From: Amylibacter sp.
GTDB lineage: Bacteria; Pseudomonadota; Alphaproteobacteria; Rhodobacterales; Rhodobacteraceae
DNA length: 64,000 nucleotides
Assembly: GCA_021775355.1 (NCBI GenBank)
Contig: JAJFHZ010000029.1
Location: 99,814-163,813, forward strand
Direction of reading: 5' to 3'
Shown piece after piece: positions 29,285 through 39,131 of the stretch (its first letter is position 1; every line of letters starts with the position of its first letter). A program made the position numbers and the translations under genes. A model generated the notes under the pieces. The model saw nothing but the letters and a program-made list of their open reading frames with translations. It had not been told where the DNA came from and did no database searches.

Positions 29285-30363
29285 CGACTTATCCCCCCAT
29301 GTAAATTAGGCATATCCAAACTGGCAAACCCGTAATGCCGCAACCAGCGCAGATCGCTGTCAAAGAACGCACGCAGATCAGGTATCCCGTATTTCAGCAT
29401 AGCGATACGATCGATGCCCATGCCGAATGCAAAGCCTTGCCATTCCTGTGGGTCAACACCTGCGGCCTGCAACACTTTTGGGTGCACCATTCCACTGCCC
29501 AGAATTTCCATCCAGTCGTCACCTTGGCCCAGTTTCAATTGGCCCTTGTCCCATGAACACCGAATGTCGACTTCGGCACTTGGTTCCGTAAACGGGAAGT
29601 GGGACGCGCGGAACCGCAGTTCCACATCATCCACTTCAAAGAACGCGCGGCAGAACTCTTCCAATGTCCATTTCAGGTTCGCCATGCTGATGTCTTTGTC
29701 GATGCAAAGCCCTTCGTATTGGTGAAACATCGGGGTGTGGGTTTGGTCGTAATCGGCGCGATAAACCCGGCCCGGGCAGATAATACGGCAAGGCGCGCCG
29801 TGCTTTTCCATATAGCGGATTTGCACAGGTGACGTGTGGGTGCGTAACACATGTGGCGGGCGGTCATCATTCGCTTCGCGGTGCATATAGAACGTATCAT
29901 GTTCCTGCCTGGATGGGTGTTCAGGTGCTATGTTCAAGGCGTCGAAATTATAGTGATCGTTTTCTATTTGCGGGCCTTCTGCCACTGCAAAACCCAAAGA
30001 GGCAAAGATCGAAACCACCTCTTCGGTCACCTGACTGATCGGGTGAATTGAACCTTTGCTGCGTGGTCGACCCGCCAGTGACACATCAATCCATTCCGTC
30101 TGAAGGCGCGCATCCAATGCCGCATCCGCAAGGCCGGATTTTTTCGCGGCAATTGCAGAATTTACCTCATCCTTCAGTGCATTCAGTGCGGGACCGGCGA
30201 CTTGGCGTTCTTCTGGGGTCATCTTGCCCAGCTCGCGCATTTTCAGTGATATTTCACCCTTTTTACCCACTGCCGCCACGCGCAGCCCCTCAAGTGCCGC
30301 TTCATCGCCCGCCGCCATGATGCTTTCCAGATATTTCGCTTTTATTGCGTCCAAACCATCCAT
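29281..30363 (-). CDS. pheS: Phenylalanine--tRNA ligase alpha subunit
   Basis: The catalytic class II subunit, 360 residues. N-terminal coiled coil (1-100), then motif 2 (about 205, [18 protein letters not shown]) and motif 3 ([14 protein letters not shown] near 316). Downstream of rpmI-rplT as in many bacteria, but separated from them by a terminator. Overlaps the cupin start. Confidence 0.97.
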   Translation of the reverse strand: MDGLDAIKAKYLESIMAAGDEAALEGLRVAAVGKKGEISLKMRELGKMTPEERQVAGPALNALKDEVNSAIAAKKSGLADAALDARLQTEWIDVSLAGRPRSKGSIHPISQVTEEVVSIFASLGFAVAEGPQIENDHYNFDALNIAPEHPSRQEHDTFYMHREANDDRPPHVLRTHTSPVQIRYMEKHGAPCRIICPGRVYRADYDQTHTPMFHQYEGLCIDKDISMANLKWTLEEFCRAFFEVDDVELRFRASHFPFTEPSAEVDIRCSWDKGQLKLGQGDDWMEILGSGMVHPKVLQAAGVDPQEWQGFAFGMGIDRIAMLKYGIPDLRAFFDSDLRWLRHYGFASLDMPNLHGGISR

Positions 30364-30419
30364 CGGTTTCGTCCCTTAATTCTTTGGGGCTATGGATAGC
30401 ACAGCCCCCCAAATGCTCA

Positions 30420-30457
30420 ACAAAAAAAGCCCCACCTTTGCGGCAGGGCTTTTTAAA
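30420..30457 (-). terminator. Intrinsic terminator after rplT
   Basis: AAAAAGCCC...GGGCTTTTT, with a stem extended by C/G pairs and a short loop, lies 20 nt beyond the rplT stop. U-runs flank both sides. It probably attenuates read-through into pheS. Confidence 0.85.
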
Positions 30458-30476
30458 ACTCTATTAACCTATAAGC

Positions 30477-30836
30477 TTAGGCTGCCGCTTTTGCTTGATC
30501 CACAATCGCGCCAAATGCTTCCGGCTCGTGTACGGCCAGATCGGCCAGAACTTTACGGTCAACTTCGATACCAGCTTTCATCAACAGATTGATGAATTTG
30601 CTGTATGTCATCGCTTCGTCATGTGCGCGAACAGCAGCGTTGATACGTTGAATCCACAAAGCACGGAAATTCCGTTTGCGGTTTTTGCGGTCGCGTGTCG
30701 CGTATTGGTTCGCTTTGTCAACCGCTTGGGTTGCTGTGCGGAACAGATTAGAGCGAGCGCCATAATAACCTTTGGCCGCTTTGATAACCTTCTTGTGACG
30801 TGCGTGGGTGACTTTACCGGATGTAACTCTTGACAT
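30477..30836 (-). CDS. rplT: 50S ribosomal protein L20
   Basis: A 119-residue basic protein with the L20 signature [17 protein letters not shown] near residues 53-69. Binds 23S rRNA early in 50S assembly and commonly represses its own operon. 12 nt downstream of rpmI. Confidence 0.98.
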   Translation of the reverse strand: MSRVTSGKVTHARHKKVIKAAKGYYGARSNLFRTATQAVDKANQYATRDRKNRKRNFRALWIQRINAAVRAHDEAMTYSKFINLLMKAGIEVDRKVLADLAVHEPEAFGAIVDQAKAAA

Positions 30837-30848
30837 TTTTCAGATCTC

Positions 30849-31049
30849 CTAGCGCGCGTATGGCATGTATTTTTTCACGATTTTTTCATCTGCTGCGCAC
30901 AAAACAGTTGTGCCGCGCGCATTGCGGATGAATTTACGTGTGCGTTTAATCATTCCGTGGCGTTTACCCGCCTGGGCAGATTTGATCTTGCCAGAGGCAG
31001 TCACTTTAAAGCGCTTTTTAGCACCTGATTTGGTCTTCATCTTGGGCAT
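30849..31049 (-). CDS. rpmI: 50S ribosomal protein L35
   Basis: 66 residues beginning [15 protein letters not shown]. The start at 31049 is preferred because AGGAG lies 8 nt upstream, whereas the ATG two codons earlier would abut it. Very basic with GKRHGMIKR in the middle. infC, the usual upstream gene, is absent here. Confidence 0.97.
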   Translation of the reverse strand: MPKMKTKSGAKKRFKVTASGKIKSAQAGKRHGMIKRTRKFIRNARGTTVLCAADEKIVKKYMPYAR

Positions 31050-31169
31050 TTCCATCTCCTATTTCAAGTTGGTTTAACACGCGACTCGGCATACCCTACC
31101 AGCCGGTCGCGTCAACAATCCGCGTCGTATAAGCCCCTAGCGGGATGAATGCAAGGGGGATCAGTTGTT

Positions 31170-31394
31170 TTAAAGAATGGCAGCGATAATACGCAAAACA
31201 CTATCACCAAACCCTATAAGACTTAAATTACCGTCGGTTTTATCCCACGCCAAAGCCATTGATCCCAATCCCAGAAGCAGCAATAACATAGGGAACCAGA
31301 TTGGGGTCATTTCGGCACGTGCCGTAAAATAGCCAATCAACCCGATAAGGGGCAGAAAGCCCCCTATGAAAAAATATATGTCATGCGGTTCCAT
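31170..31394 (-). CDS. Small two-TM membrane protein, unknown
   Basis: A 74-residue frame with two hydrophobic helices (about 7-24 and 31-50), then a short amphipathic end. It follows pyk by 16 nt on the same strand and may be cotranscribed. I do not recognise a family; similar small proteins beside pyk occur in Rhodobacterales. Confidence 0.65.
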   Translation of the reverse strand: MEPHDIYFFIGGFLPLIGLIGYFTARAEMTPIWFPMLLLLLGLGSMALAWDKTDGNLSLIGFGDSVLRIIAAIL

Positions 31395-31410
31395 TGTCGT
31401 TCCTTATACT

Positions 31411-32856
31411 CTATTCCGCCTCACTGTCATAAATCAGTTTCTCATCAACTGGGGCCACGCGCAAAATATTTGTGGAGCCGGCCGTGTTAAACGGAACGCC
31501 AGCAATCACCACGATTTTATCATCTTCAGATGCAAACCCGTAGGTTCTTGCCGCACGCGCAGCGCTGACAACAGCCAACTTAAACCGTGCCACTTCGTTG
31601 GTAACAACCGTATGCAATCCCCAGACTAGCGATAAACGCCGCGCGGTTCCTACGTTGGGCGTCAAAGCAATGATCGGCACCATGGCCTTTTCGCGCGACA
31701 CCAATACGGCCGTCGAGCCGGACTCGGTAAAACAGCAAATCGCTTTGATCTCTGTGCTTTCTGCAATTTCACGCGCCGCCAGTGTAATAGCTTCTGGAAC
31801 AGTCGTGCTTGAACGCGTACGGGATGCCGCAATCACCTTCAGGTAATTCGGATCACTTTCCACTTCCACAGCAACGTTATTCATCGTGCTGACCGCTTCA
31901 AAGGCATAATCACCCATCGCGGATTCCGCTGACAGCATAACCGCATCGGCACCTTCATATATTGCCGTTGCAACGTCTGATACTTCCGCGCGCGTTGGAA
32001 CCGGGCTTTCGATCATACTTTCCATCATCTGGGTTGCAACAATGACAGGCTTTCCAACAGCGCGGCATTTACGGATCAGGCGTTTTTGAATGGGCGGAAC
32101 GGCATGTACCGGCAGTTCCACACCCAGATCACCACGTGCCACCATTATACCGTCCGATACAGCCAAAATGCTGTCAAAATCATCAACCGCAGTGGGTTTT
32201 TCAATCTTCGAGATAATCGCGGCACGACCATCCGCCAATTCACGCGCTTCCGTTACGTCTTCGGGTCGTTGCACAAAGGAAAGGGCCAGCCAGTCAACCC
32301 CCAAACCACAAGCAAATTCCAAATCTTTTTTGTCTTTTGGCGACAGGGCTGCCACCGGTAAAATAACATCCGGTACATTCACGCCTTTGCGGTTTGAAAT
32401 TTCACCGCCAACTTCAACCAAACAAGTCGCATAATCTGCACCACAGTCTTTGACCCGTAGCCTGATCTTGCCGTCATTGACCAAAAGGGTTGCATTCTGT
32501 TTCAGTGCATCGAAAATCTCTTTGTGTGGAAGGTTCACACGCGTTGCATCCCCTTCGTCGGTATCTAAATCAAATCGAAATTCTTGACCTTCAATTAAGG
32601 TTTCAACTTCGTTTGCAAAGACACCGCAGCGCAATTTCGGCCCCTGAAGATCGGCTAAAATACCAATGGGGCGTCCCAGATCGCGTTCAATATCACGGAT
32701 GATCTGATGTTTTTCGCGAATGTCTTCATGTGCGCCATGGCTCATGTTCAAACGAAACACGTCCGCACCTGCCTCAAATAATGCCCGAATGGTTTCGTAT
32801 GTACTTGATGCAGGGCCCAATGTGGCCACAATCTTTAAACTTCTTTGACGTCGCAA
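31411..32856 (-). CDS. pyk: Pyruvate kinase
   Basis: Converts phosphoenolpyruvate and ADP to pyruvate and ATP. 481 residues: RRQRSLKIVATLGPAS start, LNMSHG (about 38), the active-site IISKIEKPTAVDDFDSIL (about 213-230) with the catalytic Lys, MVARGDLGVE (about 237), and a C-terminal regulatory domain. Stands upstream of the small membrane protein gene. Confidence 0.97.
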   Translation of the reverse strand: MRRQRSLKIVATLGPASSTYETIRALFEAGADVFRLNMSHGAHEDIREKHQIIRDIERDLGRPIGILADLQGPKLRCGVFANEVETLIEGQEFRFDLDTDEGDATRVNLPHKEIFDALKQNATLLVNDGKIRLRVKDCGADYATCLVEVGGEISNRKGVNVPDVILPVAALSPKDKKDLEFACGLGVDWLALSFVQRPEDVTEARELADGRAAIISKIEKPTAVDDFDSILAVSDGIMVARGDLGVELPVHAVPPIQKRLIRKCRAVGKPVIVATQMMESMIESPVPTRAEVSDVATAIYEGADAVMLSAESAMGDYAFEAVSTMNNVAVEVESDPNYLKVIAASRTRSSTTVPEAITLAAREIAESTEIKAICCFTESGSTAVLVSREKAMVPIIALTPNVGTARRLSLVWGLHTVVTNEVARFKLAVVSAARAARTYGFASEDDKIVVIAGVPFNTAGSTNILRVAPVDEKLIYDSEAE

Positions 32857-32973
32857 ATCTTATCTCCGTATATTTACACCTGTCTTAAATCGAATAGACA
32901 GAGATTGCCAGTAATCGCTTAGAACGATAATCAACAATTGTCACAATCATACGACAAATAGAAAGTTTCCACG

Positions 32974-33726
32974 ATGACCACATACCAGCCATACGTAATC
33001 GAGGGCGAAAACCGGCCAAACCAGACCGTGATAATTTGCGACCATGCGACCAACACCGTACCTGATTTTGTGAATGGCGGAAATCTTGGAATCTCGACCA
33101 CAGATATGGCGCGCCACATAGCCTATGATGTCGGGGCATTGGGCGTATCAAGACGACTTGCGGGGCATCTTAATGCACCGCTTGTCTATTCCAATTTCTC
33201 ACGACTTGTCATCGACCCAAACCGTGGTGATGACGACCCCACACTTGTCATGCAACTTTATGACGGCACCATCATCCCGGCCAATCGCAATATCTCTGAA
33301 GGTGCGACAGAGCTGCGTAAGGAACGCTGCTATCGCCCATATCATACCGCCCTTGAAAATTTACTATCCCAGCGCACCAATCCGATCATTCTATCTATTC
33401 ATACATTTACAAAAAAATTAAACGGATATGCACAACGGCCTTGGCATGTTGGCGTTCTATATAGTGAAGATGAACGGATGGCTAAACCATTGATCAAACA
33501 GTTGCAAATGCAACCCGATCTTTGCGTTGGCGACAACCAGCCATATAGCGGCCACCTTCCCGGCGATACAATGGAATACCACGCATTGCAGCGCAACCGC
33601 ATACATGCTTTGATCGAGATCAGAAACGATCTTATCGAAACCGAGGCTGATCAAAATGAATGGGCAGACAAGCTTGCACCCATTTTTGCTGAAGCTATAA
33701 AAACAACGCAAGAACAAGAGGCCTGA
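32974..33726 (+). CDS. N-formylglutamate amidohydrolase family protein
   Basis: A 250-residue hydrolase of the FGase family (ICDHATNTVPD near 22-32; YSNFSRLVIDPNRGDDDP near 71-88; LSIHTFTKKLNG near 139-150). Family members remove formyl from N-formyl-glutamate in histidine degradation, but no hut genes are nearby, so the substrate is uncertain. Cotranscribed with the DUF1244 gene 1 nt downstream. Confidence 0.87.
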   Translation: MTTYQPYVIEGENRPNQTVIICDHATNTVPDFVNGGNLGISTTDMARHIAYDVGALGVSRRLAGHLNAPLVYSNFSRLVIDPNRGDDDPTLVMQLYDGTIIPANRNISEGATELRKERCYRPYHTALENLLSQRTNPIILSIHTFTKKLNGYAQRPWHVGVLYSEDERMAKPLIKQLQMQPDLCVGDNQPYSGHLPGDTMEYHALQRNRIHALIEIRNDLIETEADQNEWADKLAPIFAEAIKTTQEQEA

Positions 33727-33727
33727 C

Positions 33728-34030
33728 ATGGACAAACAAACTGAACTTGAACTTGAAGCCGCGGCCTTTCGCCGTCTGCGTGATCATCTGGCTGAACGCA
33801 CGGATGCGCAAAACATCGACATGATGAACCTAGCCGGTTTTTGCCGCAACTGTCTAAGCCGCTGGTATCAGGAAGCTGCCAACGCGCAAGGCATCGAGAT
33901 GGACAAGGATGCTGCACGCGAAGCGTTTTACGGTATGCCTTATCTGGAATGGCGCGATAAGTACCAGACCGAAGCTACCGCAGAGCAACAAGCGGCCTAT
34001 GTGGTCTCACACGCCAAAACCCACAGTTAA
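33728..34030 (+). CDS. DUF1244 domain protein
   Basis: A 100-residue cytoplasmic protein matching DUF1244 throughout (DMMNLAGFCRNCLSRWY near 37-53, with two Cys; YGMPYLEWRDKYQ near 73-85). Function unknown. It begins 1 nt after the FGase-like gene and converges with the CoA transferase gene (4-nt overlap of stops). Confidence 0.9.
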   Translation: MDKQTELELEAAAFRRLRDHLAERTDAQNIDMMNLAGFCRNCLSRWYQEAANAQGIEMDKDAAREAFYGMPYLEWRDKYQTEATAEQQAAYVVSHAKTHS

Positions 34031-35217
34031 AGCGCAATAACACCGCGTTGATCCAAATCGGCCAGCTGTTTATCATCAACACCCAGCTCTTGTAGAATAT
34101 CGCGGGTGTCCGCCGCAAAATGCGGCGGCGGCCCGTTGGGTACAGGCCCACCTTGATCATAGCTAAACGCCGCTACCGGGCGCGCACCTGTCAAACCTTC
34201 AATTGATTGCAAAACACTGCGTGACGCGAATTGCGGATGCGCCAATGCCTCATCAAGCGTTCTTACTCTTGCGGCTGGCACGTGGTGTGCATTCAACAGG
34301 TTTTCCCATTCATCCGCAGGCTTTTCCTGCAACGTTTTTGTTATCAACACTGCGTCATGGTCGCGGCGGCCAGCCAAATCAGTTTGGCCACCCTCCAGCA
34401 CTTCCACAGCTACATCGTTATAACCAAGTACCTGCATCAATCCGGCATATTGTTTAGCCGTGTACGCCCCCAACATGATCATCCCATCTGCTGTTTCATA
34501 TGCACTGTAACCGGCATTTTGGGGGTTTTTGTTGCCATGTGCCATGGGTGCTTTTCCAGTAGCCGCAGCAGTCACAACATTCATCGTCATCAACATCAAA
34601 GCCGCATCCGACATCGCCACATCAATATAACGCCCTTCACCAGTACGCTCCCGCCCGAAAAGGGCGGCACTTATCGCCATAGCCGCTTGTACCCCAGTGC
34701 CATAATCAATCACGGGTGGGCCAATCAGTACTGGCGGCGCATCGGTCTCGCCATTCGACGCCATGACACCCGCAAACGCTTGAATAACCGCATCATAAGC
34801 CGGGTCATTCGCTTTCGGGCCTGTGCGCCCAAAACCACTGATCGAACAATATATCAGCTTTGGGTTAAGCGTTTTTAACCGGTCATATTCCAATCCAAGT
34901 TCCGCAAGACAACCTGTCGTATAATTCTGCACAACAACATCCGCGGTTTTAACAAGATCATAGAATAATGCGCGGCCTTCCGGGTCTTTCAGGTTCAGTG
35001 CTATGGCCCTTTTGCCTGCGGACTGGGCTTGAAAAGCCAAACCATAATCTTCATCATTCAGCTTACGATCAGCCCCCGCAGTGCGCATAATATCCGGGCC
35101 ATTCACGGGTTCGATCTTAATAACTTCCGCACCCATAACAGCCAGCTGATAGGTGCAAAATGGCCCTGCAAAAATATGTGTTAGATCAAGAATACGTAAA
35201 CCTTCAAATGGACGCAT
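34027..35217 (-). CDS. CaiB/BaiF-family CoA transferase
   Basis: A 396-residue family III CoA transferase. N-terminal LRILDLTHIFAGPFCTYQLAVMG-like region, NYTTG (about 98), and the DVAMSDAALMLM stretch. The catalytic Asp of the family lies in the segment around residue 160-170. Transfers CoA between carboxylic acids; the substrate is unknown. 106 nt downstream of the D-amino-acid aminotransferase gene. Confidence 0.9.
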   Translation of the reverse strand: MRPFEGLRILDLTHIFAGPFCTYQLAVMGAEVIKIEPVNGPDIMRTAGADRKLNDEDYGLAFQAQSAGKRAIALNLKDPEGRALFYDLVKTADVVVQNYTTGCLAELGLEYDRLKTLNPKLIYCSISGFGRTGPKANDPAYDAVIQAFAGVMASNGETDAPPVLIGPPVIDYGTGVQAAMAISAALFGRERTGEGRYIDVAMSDAALMLMTMNVVTAAATGKAPMAHGNKNPQNAGYSAYETADGMIMLGAYTAKQYAGLMQVLGYNDVAVEVLEGGQTDLAGRRDHDAVLITKTLQEKPADEWENLLNAHHVPAARVRTLDEALAHPQFASRSVLQSIEGLTGARPVAAFSYDQGGPVPNGPPPHFAADTRDILQELGVDDKQLADLDQRGVIAL

Positions 35218-35323
35218 AAGATACCCTTCCTTTTTTATGAAGGGTCAGATATTTTTCAAAAGCGTACAATCCTGTTTGCGCCAAGCAAGTGTCGCATTCG
35301 CAATATCACTCAAGTGTTACCTA

Positions 35324-36175
35324 TTAAATAGCGGCTTTTCGACTTTCCTCAATATAAATCTCACGTAAACGGCCAGCTACGGGGCCGGGCGTACCACTAC
35401 CCAGTTTCGCACCATCAATCTCGATCACTGGCGTCACGAATGCAGATGCCGAAGTGATAAACGCTTCATCCGCGGCCTGGGCTTCTTTAACCGTAAAGTT
35501 ACGTTCTTCCACAACCATTTGTGCTTCCGCCGCATAACGCAGAACTGATGCGCGTGTAATTCCGTGCAAAATGTCATGCGACAAGGATCGCGTGATAATT
35601 TTGCCGTCCTTCACGATATAGGCATTATTCGAAGTGCCTTCGGTTACAAAACCATCTTCGACCAACCAAGCATCATCAACGCCTGCCGCTTTCGCCATCA
35701 TTTTCGCCATTGAAGGATACAAAAGCTGCACAGTTTTAATATCGCGCCGCCCCCAGCGCTGATCCTCAACCGAAATAATCCGCATGCCAATTTTCGCAGC
35801 GGGCGACTCTATAATCGGGCGTTCTTGTGAAAACATTACCAAAGTGGGCTCTACATCCTTCGGAAAAACGAAATCCCGATCAGCTACACCACGTGTGATT
35901 TGCAGATAAATTCCACCTTCTTGCACATTGTTTTGCGCAACCAGTTCGCGGTGAATCTCCAGCAAGTTATCAAAATCCTTTGGCTTGGCCATATCCAATT
36001 CACCCAAAGAGCGTTCCAGACGTTTCAAATGGCCTGCAAATTCCAACAGTTTACCGTCCAGAACCGACACCACTTCATAAACCGCATCCGCCATCAAGAA
36101 CCCACGGTCAAAAATGGAAACCATCGCTTCAGCTTCAGCCAAGTATTCTCCGTTTACAAATACAGTTCTGTTCAT
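35324..36175 (-). CDS. dat: D-amino-acid aminotransferase
   Basis: A 283-residue class IV PLP aminotransferase. The start is the ATG at 36175 (MNRTVFVNGEYL), 2 nt after the dgcA stop. Class IV features are IFDRGFLMADAVYEV (about 21-35), the PLP Lys in DIKTVQLLYPSMAKMMAK, and GTSNNAYIV (about 179). Interconverts D-alanine or other D-amino acids and D-glutamate. With the DgcN/DgcA genes it forms a D-amino acid utilisation module. Confidence 0.88.
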   Translation of the reverse strand: MNRTVFVNGEYLAEAEAMVSIFDRGFLMADAVYEVVSVLDGKLLEFAGHLKRLERSLGELDMAKPKDFDNLLEIHRELVAQNNVQEGGIYLQITRGVADRDFVFPKDVEPTLVMFSQERPIIESPAAKIGMRIISVEDQRWGRRDIKTVQLLYPSMAKMMAKAAGVDDAWLVEDGFVTEGTSNNAYIVKDGKIITRSLSHDILHGITRASVLRYAAEAQMVVEERNFTVKEAQAADEAFITSASAFVTPVIEIDGAKLGSGTPGPVAGRLREIYIEESRKAAI

Positions 36176-36177
36176 TT

Positions 36178-37155
36178 TTATCCCCAAAGGTTTGGTGTTG
36201 CAGGATGCACGCCTTGCGCATCGAAATATAACGGATTTTTACGGTCTTCGCCCAATAACAACGGCCCGTCAAGATCAACCAAGGCCATGCCTTGTGCTAC
36301 CAAAACTGCTGGTGCCATGGCAAGTGATGAGCCGACCATGCAACCGACCATCACCTGAAAGCCCTGCGCGATTACCGCATCTTTCAAGGCCAATGCTTCG
36401 GTTAGGCCGCCAGTCTTATCCAGCTTGATATTCACCATATCGTACTTGCCCTGAAGGGCCGCCAGACTGGCACGGTCGTGACAGCTTTCATCGGCACAAA
36501 CAGGTAGCACGCGTTCAAGGTCGGTCAGGGCGTCATCTGCCCCAGCTGGTAAGGGCTGTTCAACCATCGTCACACCCAAATCAACCAAAATAGGTGCAAG
36601 TGTTGCATAAAGTTCAGGCGTCCAACCTTCATTCGCATCTACAATAATCTGCGCGTTCGGGGCACCCGCACGCACAGCTTTGATCCGCGCGACATCCTCT
36701 GGCCCACCACCAAGTTTGGTTTTCAACAAAGGTCGAAATGCATGCTCCGCAGCACTCGCTTGCATTTTTTCAGGTGTATCAAGCGATAATGTATAGGCAG
36801 TGATCTCGGGCTTGGGTTCCGGCAACCCTGCCAGCTGCCAAACGGGTTTTCCCGCTTGTTTCGCCTCTAAGTCCCAATAAGCGCAATCAACTGCATTGCG
36901 TGCAGCACCAGCCGGCAACAGGTTTTGTAATTCAGCGCGACTGAATGCAGCAGGAAGCGATTTAATTTGCGCCTCCACGCTGTCTTGTGTTTCGCCATAT
37001 CGCGCATAGGGCACGCATTCACCGCGCCCCGAATGCCCGCCTTGGCGCAAAGTCACTGTAATCACATCCGCTTGCGTGCGCGACCCGCGCGAGATAGTAA
37101 ATACTTGCGCCAGTTTGAAACTGTCGCGCTGCACCGTGATGTCAATTCTATCCAT
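36178..37155 (-). CDS. dgcA: N-acetyl-D-glutamate racemase DgcA
   Basis: A 325-residue member of the enolase superfamily (dipeptide-epimerase branch). Catalytic Lys in KTKLGGG (about 148), metal ligands in VDANEGW (about 173), CADESCHDR (about 229), and the second Lys in NIKLDKTGG (about 249). In marine proteobacteria DgcA converts N-acetyl-D-Glu, made by DgcN, to N-acetyl-L-Glu. The call depends on the adjacency with dgcN; an L-Ala-D/L-Glu epimerase is the alternative. Confidence 0.85.
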   Translation of the reverse strand: MDRIDITVQRDSFKLAQVFTISRGSRTQADVITVTLRQGGHSGRGECVPYARYGETQDSVEAQIKSLPAAFSRAELQNLLPAGAARNAVDCAYWDLEAKQAGKPVWQLAGLPEPKPEITAYTLSLDTPEKMQASAAEHAFRPLLKTKLGGGPEDVARIKAVRAGAPNAQIIVDANEGWTPELYATLAPILVDLGVTMVEQPLPAGADDALTDLERVLPVCADESCHDRASLAALQGKYDMVNIKLDKTGGLTEALALKDAVIAQGFQVMVGCMVGSSLAMAPAVLVAQGMALVDLDGPLLLGEDRKNPLYFDAQGVHPATPNLWG

Positions 37156-37164
37156 AAAACGTGC

Positions 37165-38166
37165 CTAACATGCAGCCAGCGCATCTACCAGGCGGCCCGC
37201 ACCCTGACGGAACGGATCAACCGTTGGCAGCCCCATTTCGGCCTCTACTTTGGCCAAATAGTCATTTGCGTCTGCTTTAGACAAATGCTGGGTGTTCACG
37301 GAAATGCCGATCACTTTGCAATCCGGATTGGCCACACGCGCCATAACCAATGCAGTGTCATGCAGTTCTTGCAAACTTGGTTGCTGATAATCCGGCAAGC
37401 CGCGCATATGTTCACGTGTTGGCTCATGGCACAATACCAGCGCATCGGGTTGACCACCATGCACCAAAGCCATCGTAACACCTGAATAAGACACGTGATA
37501 AAGTGATCCCTGTCCTTCGATCAAATCCCAATGATCCGCGTCATTGTCAGGCGTCAGATATTCCACAGCACCTGCCATGAAATCAGCCACAACGGCATCC
37601 AAAGGAATGCCGCCGCCGGTGATCAAAATACCGGTCTGGCCTGTGGGCCGAAAGGTAGCTTTCATATCACGCGCATGCATTTCCTTTTCCATTGCAAGAC
37701 CCGTATACATTTTACCAACCGAGCAATCCGTGCCAACCGGCAGACACCGCTTGCCCGTGCGTTTTTTGCCGTTGGCGATTGGAAATTCCACCAGCGGTAC
37801 GCGCACATCAAACAATGTGCAGCCATGCATCATGGCGGCGGCTGCAAGATCGGCTTCATCTTTCAACAGATTGTGCAAACCGGATGCAATATCCATACCT
37901 TTTTCCAGTGCTTCAATCAAAACCGCTTTCCAGCTTGCAGAAATAATCCCGCCACGATTTGCCACACCGATTACAAGAGTCTTGGCACCTGCAGCAATCG
38001 CGTCATCAATAGTCATGTCCTGCAAACCCAGATCAGCCTTGCAGCCTTCCATACGGAATTGACCGATAGAAGCGTCAGGGCGCCAGTCCTTGATGCCAAT
38101 GGCAACTTTAGTGGCCAACATATCAGGCGCATCGCCCAAGAAAAGTAGGTACGGAGTTTTTATCAT
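37165..38166 (-). CDS. dgcN: D-glutamate N-acetyltransferase DgcN (DUF1611)
   Basis: A 333-residue DUF1611 protein with the P-loop GTDCSVGKMYTGLA near residues 146-159. The start is the ATG at 38166 (MIKTPYLLFLGDAPD); longer frames add unsupported sequence. DgcN acetylates D-glutamate, feeding DgcA. The dgcN-dgcA-dat order on one strand makes the pathway assignment strong. Confidence 0.88.
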   Translation of the reverse strand: MIKTPYLLFLGDAPDMLATKVAIGIKDWRPDASIGQFRMEGCKADLGLQDMTIDDAIAAGAKTLVIGVANRGGIISASWKAVLIEALEKGMDIASGLHNLLKDEADLAAAAMMHGCTLFDVRVPLVEFPIANGKKRTGKRCLPVGTDCSVGKMYTGLAMEKEMHARDMKATFRPTGQTGILITGGGIPLDAVVADFMAGAVEYLTPDNDADHWDLIEGQGSLYHVSYSGVTMALVHGGQPDALVLCHEPTREHMRGLPDYQQPSLQELHDTALVMARVANPDCKVIGISVNTQHLSKADANDYLAKVEAEMGLPTVDPFRQGAGRLVDALAAC

Positions 38167-38260
38167 GGGTGCCCTCAGATGTTTGAATTTATAGCTATGT
38201 ACCAAAATTAGCTGGATGAAATTTCCGAAATTTGTGCATGTTGACAAAAAAACGGTAAAA

Positions 38261-38340
38261 TCTTCGAATAAATATAGAATAAATCCTGTAATCTTGCGCA
38301 TTAAAGCTAAACACATAAGTTTTCTTCGTAAATATAGAAT
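38261..38340. repeat. 60-nt-spaced direct repeat, AAATATAGAAT
   Basis: TCTTCGAATAAATATAGAAT ends at 38280 and TTCTTCGTAAATATAGAAT ends at 38340, exactly 60 nt apart in the AT-rich gap between dgcN and cobM. The second copy reaches the cobM stop codon. Could be a small duplication or a regulator site for the dgcN promoter. Confidence 0.5.
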
Positions 38341-39131
38341 CAGGTATTATGATCTTCCACCAGATCAACGCCCAAAACAGGGCGCAATACATGCGGCTTT
38401 TGCGGATCATAAAGTGCTGAATCTTTGAAGCTGATCGATGACGCCAGCGCAGGCCCAAGCAGAATCAGTGCTGTACGCGTGATCTTTTCCTTGCGCACCT
38501 TTTTGCGAATATCAGACAGGGTTCCGCGAATGATTTGCTGGTCCGGCCATCCCACACGGTAGCCGACAACCACAGGGCAATCGGCACCATAATGCGGGAT
38601 CAGTTGGCGTTCAATCTCGCGCATGTTGCGGATTGCCAGATGGATCGCAAGAGTTGCACCTGTGCGCCCGAAGTTTTCCAATGTTTCACCTGCTGGCATA
38701 CTGGTGGACTGCATCGACATGCGGGTTAAAACGATGGATTGCGCCACTTCGGGGATGGTCAATTCCTGCCCGATGGTGGCGGCCATGGCCGCATAGGCGG
38801 ACACGCCCGGGATAATTTGATAGTCCACACCTGCCGCATTCAGGCGGCGGATTTGTTCTGCAATCGCGCCGTATAAAGACGGATCGCCTGAATGCACCCG
38901 TGCCACATCTTCGCCACGTTCGTGGGCAGCCAGAATTTCGGCATGTGTGTCGTCCAGCGTCATCACAGCCGTGTCTTTGACAATCGCAGCTTTCGGGGCG
39001 AAGGCCACAACCGCCTCTGGCACTAATGAGCCTGCGTAAAGGCAAACAGGGCAGCGCTCAATCAGGGCTTTGCCTTTGACGGTGATCAGGTCGGGGTCGC
39101 CGGGGCCGGCACCGATAAAATAAACCGTCAT
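38340..39131 (-). CDS. cobM: Precorrin-4 C11-methyltransferase (CobM/CbiF)
   Basis: A 263-residue SAM-dependent tetrapyrrole methylase (VYFIGAGPGDPDLITVKG at the start; HSGDPSLYGAIAEQ near 80; PGVSAYAA near 106). Methylates C11 of the corrin ring. Last gene of the cob operon; overlaps the stop of the cbiG-cobJ fusion by 4 nt. Confidence 0.94.
   Translation of the reverse strand: MTVYFIGAGPGDPDLITVKGKALIERCPVCLYAGSLVPEAVVAFAPKAAIVKDTAVMTLDDTHAEILAAHERGEDVARVHSGDPSLYGAIAEQIRRLNAAGVDYQIIPGVSAYAAMAATIGQELTIPEVAQSIVLTRMSMQSTSMPAGETLENFGRTGATLAIHLAIRNMREIERQLIPHYGADCPVVVGYRVGWPDQQIIRGTLSDIRKKVRKEKITRTALILLGPALASSISFKDSALYDPQKPHVLRPVLGVDLVEDHNT

Noticed and set aside
31056..31169. infC upstream of rpmI
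   Set aside because: No IF3 coding sequence is present; the region is a short non-coding spacer before the pyk-linked small gene.
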